Shown: positions 1 through 6,234, counted from the first letter of the stretch. The stretch: 7,431 nucleotides of DNA from an uncultured Collinsella sp. (GCA_900542235.1 UQNB01000088.1:1-7431); one strand, 5' to 3'. The notes: generated by a model from the letters alone, not told the origin. A program made the numbers and translations.

Positions 1-2
1 CA

Positions 3-2132
3 AAGGAGAAGGGCGGGGGGGCGGTTGGCGCCCCCCCCGACTGCAAGCCCGGCTGCGACTGCGATCGCTTCCTTGAGTTCTGGAACCTCGTGTTTACCCA
101 GTACGACCGCCAGGAGGACGGCTCCATGCCGGAGCTGCCGCACCGCAACCTCGATACGGGCATGGGTCTGGAGCGCATGGCCGCTATCATGCAGCATAAG
201 ACCGCTAACTACGACGGCGATCTGATGCAGCACCTCATCAAGCTCGGTGAGGAGATCAGCGGCAAGACCTATGACGCCGACGATTACTCCGGCGCCAGCC
301 GCTCCCTGCGCATCATCGCCGACCACTCCCGTGCCGTCGACTTTATGATCTCGGACGGCATTCTGCCCGGTAACGAGGGCCGCGAGTACGTCCTGCGCCG
401 CCTGCTCCGCCGTGCCGTGTTCCACGGTCGTCTACTGGGCATCGAGGGCGCCTTCCTGACCAAGTTTATCGACGAGGTCAACGCTCAGATGGGCGAGGCC
501 TATCCCGAGCTGCTCAAGAACGTCGCGCTCGTTAAGGGTATCGTCGCTTCCGAGGAGGAGCGTTTCTCCACGACGCTCGACAACGGTCGCGTTTACCTGG
601 ACGAGGCCCTGGCCGCGCTCGCCGACGGCGCTGTCCTTCCGGGCGACGTTGCCTTTAAGCTGCACGACACCTTTGGTTTCCCCATTGACCTGACTGTCGA
701 GATCGCCGGCACCGCCGGTCATGACGTCGACATGGACGGCTTTACCGCTTGCATGGAGGACCAGAAGGCCCGCGCCCGCGCCAACGCCAAGGGCGATGCC
801 TGGGGCAGCTTCAACGACGTGTGGGTCGAGCTTTCCGACAAGGTTGCCGCGACCGAGTTCGACGGCTATGACAACGACGTCATCGAGGGCGCCAAGGTTG
901 TCGCCATCGTTCGCAACGGCGAGTCCGTCGAGTCCGCTGCCGCCGGCGAGGATGTCGAGGTCGTGCTCGACCGCACCCCGTTCTACGCCGAGATGGGTGG
1001 CCAGCAGGGCGACGCCGGTGAGCTTTCAGCCGAGGGCGTTGCGCTGACTGTTGCCGACACCAAGAACCACAACGGCCTGTATGCCCACGTCGCGCACGTT
1101 GCCGAGGGCACGCTGACCGTCGGTGCTACCGTGACCGCCGCGCTCGACGCCGAGCGCCGTGGCTTCCTGCGTCGCAACCACACCGCCACGCACCTGCTCG
1201 ACGCCGCGCTTAAGCAGGTCCTGGGCGAGCATGTCTCCCAGGCTGGCTCGTTGGTGACGCCCGAGCACCTGCGCTTTGACTTCACGCACTTCGAGGCCCT
1301 GTCCTCCGAGCAGCTCAAGGCTGTCGAGGACCTGGTCAACCAGCAGATCTTCGCTTCCAAGCCGGTCGTGACCCGCGTCATGGGCATCGACGAGGCCAAG
1401 GCCGCCGGTGCTGTCGCCCTGTTTGGCGAGAAGTACGGCGATGTCGTCCGCGTTGTCTCCGTGGGCGCCGAGGATCAGCCGTTCTCCCGTGAGCTCTGCG
1501 GTGGTACGCATGCCGCCAACACTGCCGAGATCGGCCTGTTCAAGATTATTTCCGAGTCCTCCACGGGCTCGAACGTCCGTCGTATCGAGGCCGTGACCTC
1601 TAAGGGCGCCCTCGATTACATGGCCGACCGCCTGGCGCTCGTTGACGCCGCTGCCGCTGCACTCAAGTGCCGCGTCGACGAGGTTCCCGCCCGCGTGGAG
1701 AACCTGCAGGCCGAGCTGCGCGAGACCGCCGGCAAGCTCAAGAAGGCTCTGACCGGTGGCTCTTCCGACGCCATCTCCGGCGCCATCGAGGGTGCCGTCG
1801 AGGTCAATGGCTACAAGCTCGTTGTCGCTGAGCTCCAGGGCCTTGAAGCTGCCGACCTGCGCAACGTCTGGGATACCGTGCACCAGAAGGTCGCCGGCCC
1901 CGTCGCCTGCGTCGTCGCTAGCGTGACCGAAAAGGGCACCCCGGCCCTGCTCGCTGCCGGCTCCGATGACGCCGTCAAGGCCGGTTTCCACGCCGGTAAC
2001 GTGATCAAGCAGATCGCGGGCCTGGTCGACGGTCGCGGTGGCGGTCGTCCCAACATGGCCCAGGCCGGTGGCAAGAACGCTGCCGGTATCGCCGATGCCC
2101 TCGCGGCTGCCAAGACCGCGCTCGGCGCTTAA
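3..2132 (+). CDS. alaS: Alanyl-tRNA synthetase, 5'-truncated by the window edge
   Basis: Cytoplasmic class II enzyme that charges tRNA-Ala with alanine and hydrolyses mischarged Ser/Gly-tRNA. The frame is open from base 3, giving 709 residues; full-length family members have about 870-880, so roughly the first 170-190 (class II motifs 1 and 2) lie outside. GTG at 90 is an internal Val codon, not a start, because homologous sequence (DCDRFLEFWN) precedes it. Visible in order: motif 3 GMGLER at 159-176; the editing-domain zinc site, with HTATH at 1179-1193 and CGGTH at 1497-1511; and the C-terminal DHHA1/C-Ala domain with its glycine-rich signature (GRGGGRPNMAQAGG) starting at base 2031. All hallmark residues are intact, so the enzyme should be functional. 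It is the first visible gene of a tight operon; its promoter is outside the window. The segment encoded by bases 9-38 is oddly rich in Gly, Ala and Pro and lies in G and C runs, so its exact sequence may be unreliable. Confidence 0.97.
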   Translation, partial: KEKGGGAVGAPPDCKPGCDCDRFLEFWNLVFTQYDRQEDGSMPELPHRNLDTGMGLERMAAIMQHKTANYDGDLMQHLIKLGEEISGKTYDADDYSGASRSLRIIADHSRAVDFMISDGILPGNEGREYVLRRLLRRAVFHGRLLGIEGAFLTKFIDEVNAQMGEAYPELLKNVALVKGIVASEEERFSTTLDNGRVYLDEALAALADGAVLPGDVAFKLHDTFGFPIDLTVEIAGTAGHDVDMDGFTACMEDQKARARANAKGDAWGSFNDVWVELSDKVAATEFDGYDNDVIEGAKVVAIVRNGESVESAAAGEDVEVVLDRTPFYAEMGGQQGDAGELSAEGVALTVADTKNHNGLYAHVAHVAEGTLTVGATVTAALDAERRGFLRRNHTATHLLDAALKQVLGEHVSQAGSLVTPEHLRFDFTHFEALSSEQLKAVEDLVNQQIFASKPVVTRVMGIDEAKAAGAVALFGEKYGDVVRVVSVGAEDQPFSRELCGGTHAANTAEIGLFKIISESSTGSNVRRIEAVTSKGALDYMADRLALVDAAAAALKCRVDEVPARVENLQAELRETAGKLKKALTGGSSDAISGAIEGAVEVNGYKLVVAELQGLEAADLRNVWDTVHQKVAGPVACVVASVTEKGTPALLAAGSDDAVKAGFHAGNVIKQIAGLVDGRGGGRPNMAQAGGKNAAGIADALAAAKTALGA
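15..37 (+). repeat. Perfect GC-only inverted repeat inside alaS
   Basis: A run of seven G plus CG (15-23) is exactly complementary to CG plus seven C (29-37), with a five-base loop GTTGG. This gives a 9-bp all-G:C hairpin within coding sequence. It lies in a variable stretch of AlaRS just before the conserved DCxPGCDCDR segment. It may be a genuine codon-level feature or an assembly error in homopolymers near a sequence end. No regulatory role is evident. Confidence 0.6.
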
Positions 2133-2141
2133 GTAGTCGCT

Positions 2142-2570
2142 GTGGTCGCGCTCGCGCTGGACATAGGGGAGACCCGGATTGGCATTGCCGTCTCGAGCCG
2201 TGATGGCAAGATGGCAATGCCCGTCAAGGTGCTCCCGGCTGCCGAGGTCACTGGTATGGCCAAGACGTTCCGTTACCTGGTTGAGGACTATGAGCCCGAT
2301 ATCCTGGTAAGCGGACGTCCCTTGACCATGGCCGGTGAGCCCGGCCCCCAGGCCGAGCGCGTTGCCGCCGTTGCGCAAAAGATTGCCCAAGAGCTCGATC
2401 TTCCGCTTGAGTTTGAGGATGAGCGCCTGTCCTCGCAAGAGGCAAAGCGTATCCTGCGCGAGCAGGGACTCAACGAAAAGCAGATGAGGGGCAAGATTGA
2501 CATGATCGCCGCCAGCCTGTTCTTGCAGACGTGGCTCGATCGCAAAAACGAGGAGGTTTCGCATGCCTAG
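2142..2570 (+). CDS. ruvX: RuvX/YqgF family RNase H-fold nuclease (pre-16S rRNA processing or Holliday junction resolvase)
   Basis: A 142-residue protein, the usual size for YqgF/RuvX. Motifs: LALDIGETRIG at residues 4-14 with the first acidic catalytic residue D7; VSGRP...GPQAERV at about 56-74; DERLSSQEA at 93-101; and KIDMIAASLFLQTWL at 118-132 with the C-terminal acidic residue D120. In E. coli the protein (YqgF) is tied to maturation of the 16S rRNA 5' end, while other homologues have been reported to resolve Holliday junctions; sequence alone does not decide between these. The GTG start is forced: alaS stops at 2130-2132 in the same frame and GTG 2142 is the first usable start after it. 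No Shine-Dalgarno is visible ahead of it, so translation is probably coupled to alaS termination nine bases upstream. The end overlaps mltG by eight bases. Confidence 0.95.
   Translation: MVALALDIGETRIGIAVSSRDGKMAMPVKVLPAAEVTGMAKTFRYLVEDYEPDILVSGRPLTMAGEPGPQAERVAAVAQKIAQELDLPLEFEDERLSSQEAKRILREQGLNEKQMRGKIDMIAASLFLQTWLDRKNEEVSHA
2551..2556 (+). promoter_or_regulatory. Ribosome binding site for mltG
   Basis: AGGAGG, a perfect anti-16S match, lies six bases before the ATG at 2563 and inside the 3' end of ruvX. It fixes the mltG start, so MltG has its own strong initiation signal despite overlapping ruvX. Confidence 0.85.
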
Positions 2571-3954
2571 CGCTTCCGATCCGCGCCAGCCGAATCGCCA
2601 GGGGCAGCCTACGCCGCGCCCTGTATCGTCCGGCCAGCGTCCGATGCAACCGACGCAGCGTGCGGCTCAGCCTGCTGCTCGTCCCGCACAGCCCTCCTCT
2701 CGTGCAGCTCAATCTGCTCAGCGTCCTGCCCAACAGCCCGCTGCCCGCGCAGCCCGGCCCGCAAGCGGTACCCGTTTTAAGCAGCAGGCGCCCACGCAGC
2801 GTGCGCAGGCGCCTCAATCGCATACGCGTACACATCATGCTCACGGCACACATGGCGTAGCTCCGGCCACGCGCTCGAGCTATAACACGCATGCCCGCCG
2901 TGGCGTCCAAAAGAAAAGCTCTCCGGTGCCTATGATTATCGGTGGCGTCATCGCCGTGCTTGCGCTTGTCGCGATCGTTTTCTTTGTCGTGCCAGCCGTC
3001 AAGGGCTTCTTTGCCGGCGAGGATGCGAAAGTTGCTGCTGGCCAGCAAGTTACTATCACGATTCCCGATGGCGCCTCGGGTGATACCATCGCTTCGATTC
3101 TCTCCGAGAACCATATCGTCGAAGACCCCAAGGATTATTACGCGGCGGTCAAAAAGCTCAATGCCGATATGTCGCTTAAGCCTGGCGCCTACTCGTTTAC
3201 CACGCTCATGGACGCGACCAAGGTTGTTCAGCAGCTCATGGAAGGCCCCAATGCGGGCTCCGATGCGCTGACTATCCCTGAGGGCCTAACGGTCGACCAG
3301 GTCGCCGATCGCGTGGCCGCGGCATACGACAGCATCTCCAAGGAAGACTTCCTCAATCAGGCCAAGGCGAGCAATTATGTGAATGATTACGCTTTCCTTA
3401 AAGATGCCGCGAACGATTCGCTCGAGGGCTTCCTATTCCCCAAGACCTATTCGTTGGGTAGGGACCCGTCTGCCGATGATGTGATTCGCGCCATGCTTGA
3501 CCAGTTCAACGCCGAGTATAAGTCGCTTGACTTTGCCAGCTGCGAGGCCAAGATCAAGGAGCGCTATGGCGTGGAGATGTCCGATTACGACATCGTTAAC
3601 CTTGCCTCGATCGTCGAGCGCGAGGGCCTCAACGCCGATCAGCGCGCGCATGTGGCTTCGGTTTTCTATAACCGTCTGGCGGGCAAGCTCGATGGCCTGC
3701 GTTACCTCAATAGCGATGCGACCATGATGTATGTCACCGGCGGCGAGGTTACCGCCGACGACCTGCAGAGCGATAGTCCGTATAACACCTATAAGCACGA
3801 GGGGCTGCCGCCCACGCCCATCTGCTCTCCGTCTCTCGAGGCGCTCAAGGCTACCCTTGAGCCGACCGACTCCGATGACCTGTATTTCTACATTACACAG
3901 GACGAGGAGTATTTCTCGAAGACCTACGAAGAGCACCAACAGTCTTGGAATTGA
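2563..3954 (+). CDS. mltG: Endolytic murein transglycosylase MltG (YceG-like) with long N-terminal cytoplasmic tail
   Basis: Inner-membrane enzyme that cleaves nascent glycan strands and is thought to set their length. The 463 residues divide into a low-complexity basic head rich in Pro, Gln, Ala and Arg (about 1-120, with a His cluster at 87-97); one membrane helix at about 124-146 flanked by RRGVQKK on the inside; a LysM-like segment at about 160-225; and the YceG catalytic domain. The active-site region reads LASIVEREG (347-355). The catalytic Glu is probably E352, with E354 next to it, matching the IVEKE motif of E. coli MltG. Further family signatures are RAHVASVFYNRL (361-372), the SDSPYNTY-HEGLPPTPICSPS region and the C-terminal FSKTYEEH. 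The enzyme looks active and is oriented N-in/C-out. It overlaps ruvX by eight bases. The neighbourhood alaS-ruvX-mltG is conserved in Gram-positive bacteria. The odd part is the cytoplasmic head, which is much longer than in E. coli MltG. Confidence 0.95.
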   Translation: MPSASDPRQPNRQGQPTPRPVSSGQRPMQPTQRAAQPAARPAQPSSRAAQSAQRPAQQPAARAARPASGTRFKQQAPTQRAQAPQSHTRTHHAHGTHGVAPATRSSYNTHARRGVQKKSSPVPMIIGGVIAVLALVAIVFFVVPAVKGFFAGEDAKVAAGQQVTITIPDGASGDTIASILSENHIVEDPKDYYAAVKKLNADMSLKPGAYSFTTLMDATKVVQQLMEGPNAGSDALTIPEGLTVDQVADRVAAAYDSISKEDFLNQAKASNYVNDYAFLKDAANDSLEGFLFPKTYSLGRDPSADDVIRAMLDQFNAEYKSLDFASCEAKIKERYGVEMSDYDIVNLASIVEREGLNADQRAHVASVFYNRLAGKLDGLRYLNSDATMMYVTGGEVTADDLQSDSPYNTYKHEGLPPTPICSPSLEALKATLEPTDSDDLYFYITQDEEYFSKTYEEHQQSWN

Positions 3955-3956
3955 TC

Positions 3957-4454
3957 ATGAGGATTTTTAGCCCCAAACGATATGTTGCCTCAGTTGACCG
4001 CATCGACCTCGATACCCTGTGGGCCGACGGCAAGCGCGCCATTCTACTCGACCGCGATAACACCCTGGTGCCGCGCGATACCGAGCAGGTCCCCGCTGCG
4101 GTTTCAGCTTGGCTCGAAGCCGCCCATGCCAAGGGCTTTAAGCTGTGTATGGTGTCCAATAACTGGCATCGCGACCAGGTCATGGCATCGGCGCGCGAGC
4201 TGGGGCTCGAGGCTATCAGCCACGCCATGAAGCCCGCCCCGTTTGCCCTGAAGGCGGGTCTTAAGCGTCTGGGCGCTACGGCCGACGAGGCCGTGCTGAT
4301 CGGTGACCAGCTTTACACGGACGTGTGGAGCGGTAACTTTGCCGGCGTTGACACTATTCTGGTCAAGCCGCAGGCAACCCAGGACCTGTGGTACACGCAG
4401 ATCTTCCGTATCTTTGAGCGCCGGGCCCTGCGCGACCTTCCCTGCGAGGAATAG
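3957..4454 (+). CDS. yqeG: YqeG family HAD-IIIA phosphatase
   Basis: A 165-residue soluble HAD phosphatase of the YqeG type. Motif I is LLDRDNTLV (residues 30-38), with nucleophile D32 and acid/base D34. Motif II is VSNN, the conserved Lys sits in AMKPAPFALKAG, and motif III is LIGDQLYTDV with its Asp. The family includes yeast Gep4 and relatives that dephosphorylate phosphatidylglycerophosphate in cardiolipin/phosphatidylglycerol synthesis; that substrate is an inference here. The chosen start is ATG 3957, two bases after the mltG stop, giving MRIFSPKRYV. An in-frame TTG at 3951 overlaps that stop, and another TTG at 3945 would add four residues. No strong Shine-Dalgarno precedes any of them, so translation probably depends on ribosomes leaving mltG. 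It is followed by aroK after an eight-base gap. Confidence 0.9.
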   Translation: MRIFSPKRYVASVDRIDLDTLWADGKRAILLDRDNTLVPRDTEQVPAAVSAWLEAAHAKGFKLCMVSNNWHRDQVMASARELGLEAISHAMKPAPFALKAGLKRLGATADEAVLIGDQLYTDVWSGNFAGVDTILVKPQATQDLWYTQIFRIFERRALRDLPCEE

Positions 4455-4462
4455 GTTTCGCC

Positions 4463-4996
4463 ATGTCTCAGCACATCAAACACGGCTGCGACCATATTTT
4501 CTTTATCGGCTTTTTGGGCGCGGGCAAATCGACGCTTGCGCGCAATGTGGGCACTATGTTCAAGCGGCGTTTTATCGATACCGATCGTTTGGTTGTGCGT
4601 CGATGTGGCAAGTCGGTGACCGAGATATTTGAGACCGAGGGCGAGGATCGTTTTCGCGAGCTCGAGACCTCGGCACTCTGTTCGCTTCAAAGCGAGCGCA
4701 GCCTGCTGGTGTCGTGCGGGGGTGGCATCGTCGAGACGCCGGTGAACATTGAACTGATGCACGAGATGGGTACATGCGTGTACCTCGAAGGCGACTTTGA
4801 GGACTCGTTGCGCCAGATTCGCCGTTCTGATACCCGGCCCGATTTCCGCTCGCCCGAGCATGCTGCGCGCCTGTTTGAGCATCGCCGTCCGCTGTATCGC
4901 CAGGCCGCCGATATTACCCTTGATATTCGCAACAAGTCCTTCGAGGACGTTTCCTACCTTTGTGCCGAGATGCTTTTGGAGCGTGGACTGCTATGA
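4463..4996 (+). CDS. aroK: Shikimate kinase
   Basis: A 177-residue P-loop kinase that phosphorylates shikimate to shikimate 3-phosphate with ATP, the fifth step of the chorismate pathway. The Walker A motif is GFLGAGKST (residues 16-24). The substrate site shows DTD (39-41), GEDRFRELE (60-68, with R65 contacting shikimate) and GGG (86-88). A lid arginine lies in TRPDFRS, followed by the C-terminal RRPLYRQAAD. Every key residue expected of an active enzyme is present and the length is normal. The ATG lies eight bases after the yqeG stop; GAGGA at 4446-4450 is rather far away, so initiation may be partly coupled. The stop overlaps the next gene's ATG in an ATGA arrangement. The pairing with the AroB-like gene is the usual aroK-aroB order, but that partner appears catalytically dead. 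I cannot exclude that the kinase acts on another small molecule. Confidence 0.94.
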   Translation: MSQHIKHGCDHIFFIGFLGAGKSTLARNVGTMFKRRFIDTDRLVVRRCGKSVTEIFETEGEDRFRELETSALCSLQSERSLLVSCGGGIVETPVNIELMHEMGTCVYLEGDFEDSLRQIRRSDTRPDFRSPEHAARLFEHRRPLYRQAADITLDIRNKSFEDVSYLCAEMLLERGLL

Positions 4997-6102
4997 TTCG
5001 CCGTCAACTGATCAATTTCCAAAACCGCAGCGTCGATGTCCGTGTCGGATTGGGCGCGTTCGATGAGCTGCCGCGCATGTTTGCCTCGGTTGTGGGCAAG
5101 CCTAAGCGCGCGATGGTGGTTTGGAACGACGCCACATCCGAGCGTTTTGGCGAGGCTGTCGAGCATGCACTGGTTGACGCCGGTTTTGCCGTGTCGTTGC
5201 TCGTCCTCGAGGTTTCGCCTGCCGGTGCTACGCTGGTCGATGCCGATACCGTCTTTGGCGCCCTGTCGGCTAATGGCATTACCTGTGACGATCTCGTTGT
5301 CGCTGTCGGCGACACGGCGACCTGCTCAGTCGTTTGCTGGTGTGCCAATCAGTGGTGCGGTCGCACCGAGTGCGCCTTGCTGCCGACGACGTTCGACGCC
5401 ATGCTCACGGTCGCGACGACCATGAAGCCGCTCGTCGCCTCGTCGGAGAATGCGCTTCCCGCTATCGCGTTCCGTCCCGAGCCGGGCTTGGTCGTGTGTG
5501 ACCTCGACCTTGTTCGCGCGGCGGACCCCGAGGACCTTAAGCTCGGTTATGCGGTACTTGTTGGCACCATGCTTTCGAGCAGCAAGTCCCGCTGGAATCA
5601 GTTTACCGAGACCGTCCCCGAGATTCTCTCGGGCGAGGAGGTCGCGCTCGTCAATGCCGTTCAGTGGTCTCAGACTGCCCGTAAGGACGTACTGATGGCC
5701 ACGAACCCGAGCGCCCGCCATGCGCTCGATTTTGGCAAGACGGGGGAGCGCACCCTGCACGCCTGCTTGGGCGATGCCGCTTCGCCGGTGCCTGCCTACC
5801 AGCTGTTGTCCGAGGGCATGCGCTTTGAGGCGCGCCTGGCCCATGATGCCTGCGACTTCGATATCGATTACGTCTTTGAGGTCGATGACTGCCTGGAGGA
5901 CTTTGGTATCGAGGAGCTTGCCTTTGATCTGGAGCCTGCCGCATATATCGAGGAGTTCCGCAGGCAGCAGTTTGCCCGCTCGAACCGCAGCATGTTGCCG
6001 CTGCCCGCGGCACTCGGCGCCATTCGTCTAACGAGCGTTGAGGACGAGGTTCTTGAGCGCCATGCTCACGCCTACTTGGCTTCTCGCAAAGAACTTCTCT
6101 AA
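4993..6102 (+). CDS. aroB: 3-dehydroquinate synthase-like protein lacking catalytic residues (probable pseudoenzyme)
   Basis: A 369-residue protein collinear with dehydroquinate synthase (family usually 350-370), the NAD- and metal-dependent second step of the shikimate pathway. Homology shows in RVGLGAFDELP (17-27), the segment around DDLVVAVG (99-106), LLPTT (129-133), VVCDLDLV (167-174) and LSEGM (272-276). By family knowledge, the catalytic features are missing: the NAD loop GGGVVGD is now GDTATCS (106-112); the metal-ligand Glu of GLAEVIKYG is V188 and its Lys is G191; the two His of GHTFGH are K249 and R253; the metal-ligand His of HGEAV is A268. The Lys after PTT (K145) and possibly N153 remain. 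Five Cys cluster at 111-127. The ATG at 4993 overlaps the aroK stop by four bases, with GGAG 11 bases upstream; in-frame starts further up are less likely. The frame is intact with normal codon use, so it is not an obvious pseudogene. Role unknown: pseudoenzyme, structural partner of AroK, or new activity. Confidence 0.82.
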   Translation: MIRRQLINFQNRSVDVRVGLGAFDELPRMFASVVGKPKRAMVVWNDATSERFGEAVEHALVDAGFAVSLLVLEVSPAGATLVDADTVFGALSANGITCDDLVVAVGDTATCSVVCWCANQWCGRTECALLPTTFDAMLTVATTMKPLVASSENALPAIAFRPEPGLVVCDLDLVRAADPEDLKLGYAVLVGTMLSSSKSRWNQFTETVPEILSGEEVALVNAVQWSQTARKDVLMATNPSARHALDFGKTGERTLHACLGDAASPVPAYQLLSEGMRFEARLAHDACDFDIDYVFEVDDCLEDFGIEELAFDLEPAAYIEEFRRQQFARSNRSMLPLPAALGAIRLTSVEDEVLERHAHAYLASRKELL

Positions 6103-6108
6103 GATTTA

Positions 6109-6137
6109 TTGACATCCATCGTCTTTCGTATCATGTT
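6109..6137 (+). promoter_or_regulatory. Possible sigma-70-type promoter for the Xaa-Pro peptidase gene
   Basis: A perfect -35 hexamer TTGACA at 6109-6114 starts seven bases after the aroB-like stop. At 17-base spacing the -10 position is CATGTT (6132-6137), a weak match. A better-looking TATCAT at 6129-6134 is spaced at only 14 bases. The location in the only sizeable intergenic gap supports a promoter, but the -10 assignment is uncertain. If real, transcripts would begin almost exactly at the hairpin that follows. Confidence 0.4.
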
Positions 6138-6140
6138 GAG

Positions 6141-6202
6141 GGGCGGGTTTTCAATCGGTCGCGGATCGCAAGCGATTCCGTCGTTCGGTTGAGACCCGTC
6201 CC
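6141..6202 (+). other. 62-base extended hairpin in the intergenic region (terminator or structured leader)
   Basis: The left arm GGGCGGGTTTTCAA (6141-6154) pairs with the right arm TTGAGACCCGTCCC (6189-6202), with one bulged base on each side and one G:T pair. Pairing continues inward: 6155-6158 with 6185-6188; a T:T mismatch; 6160-6161 with 6182-6183; 6162-6165 with 6177-6180; and 6166-6168 with 6173-6175, closed by the tetraloop CAAG (6169-6172). The whole element folds as one stem of about 26 pairs. It is followed by GTCTTTAT, only a weak T tract, so it could be a terminator for the upstream operon, a 5' leader structure of the peptidase mRNA, or a dispersed palindromic repeat. Confidence 0.6.
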
Positions 6203-6222
6203 GTCTTTATAGAGACAACAAG

Positions 6223-6228
6223 AAAGGA
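6223..6228 (+). promoter_or_regulatory. Ribosome binding site for the Xaa-Pro peptidase gene
   Basis: AAAGGA lies six bases before ATG 6235, in an A-rich unstructured stretch just after the long hairpin. It fixes the start, and it is the second-best Shine-Dalgarno in the window after that of mltG. Confidence 0.75.
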
Positions 6229-6234
6229 ATCTGC

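Noticed and set aside
90..2132. GTG at 90 as the start of a shortened alaS
   Set aside because: Conserved AlaRS sequence (CDCDRFLEFWN) is encoded in frame just upstream, so the gene continues through the left edge.
1026..2564. Open reading frame of 512 codons on the minus strand, opposite alaS and ruvX
   Set aside because: It lies antisense to two clearly conserved genes; long open antisense frames are expected in G+C-rich coding DNA. Its translation is repetitive Leu/Gly/Asp-rich with no recognisable domain.
2600..2780. Tandem repeat or CRISPR-like array in the start of mltG
   Set aside because: The units are short, irregular in length and codon-level only; they encode a low-complexity protein tail and lack spacers.
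3433..3939. Minus-strand open frame of 168 codons inside mltG
   Set aside because: It is antisense to the conserved MltG catalytic domain and shows no family features.
4463..4996. Possible decay of aroK along with its partner
   Set aside because: The P-loop, DTD, R65, glycine triplet, lid arginine and C-terminal RRPLYR motif are all in place at normal spacing.
4993..6102. Frameshift or sequencing error as the reason for the missing AroB catalytic motifs
   Set aside because: Homology to AroB continues in the same frame on both sides of every altered motif, and the changed residues are scattered rather than confined to one out-of-frame block.
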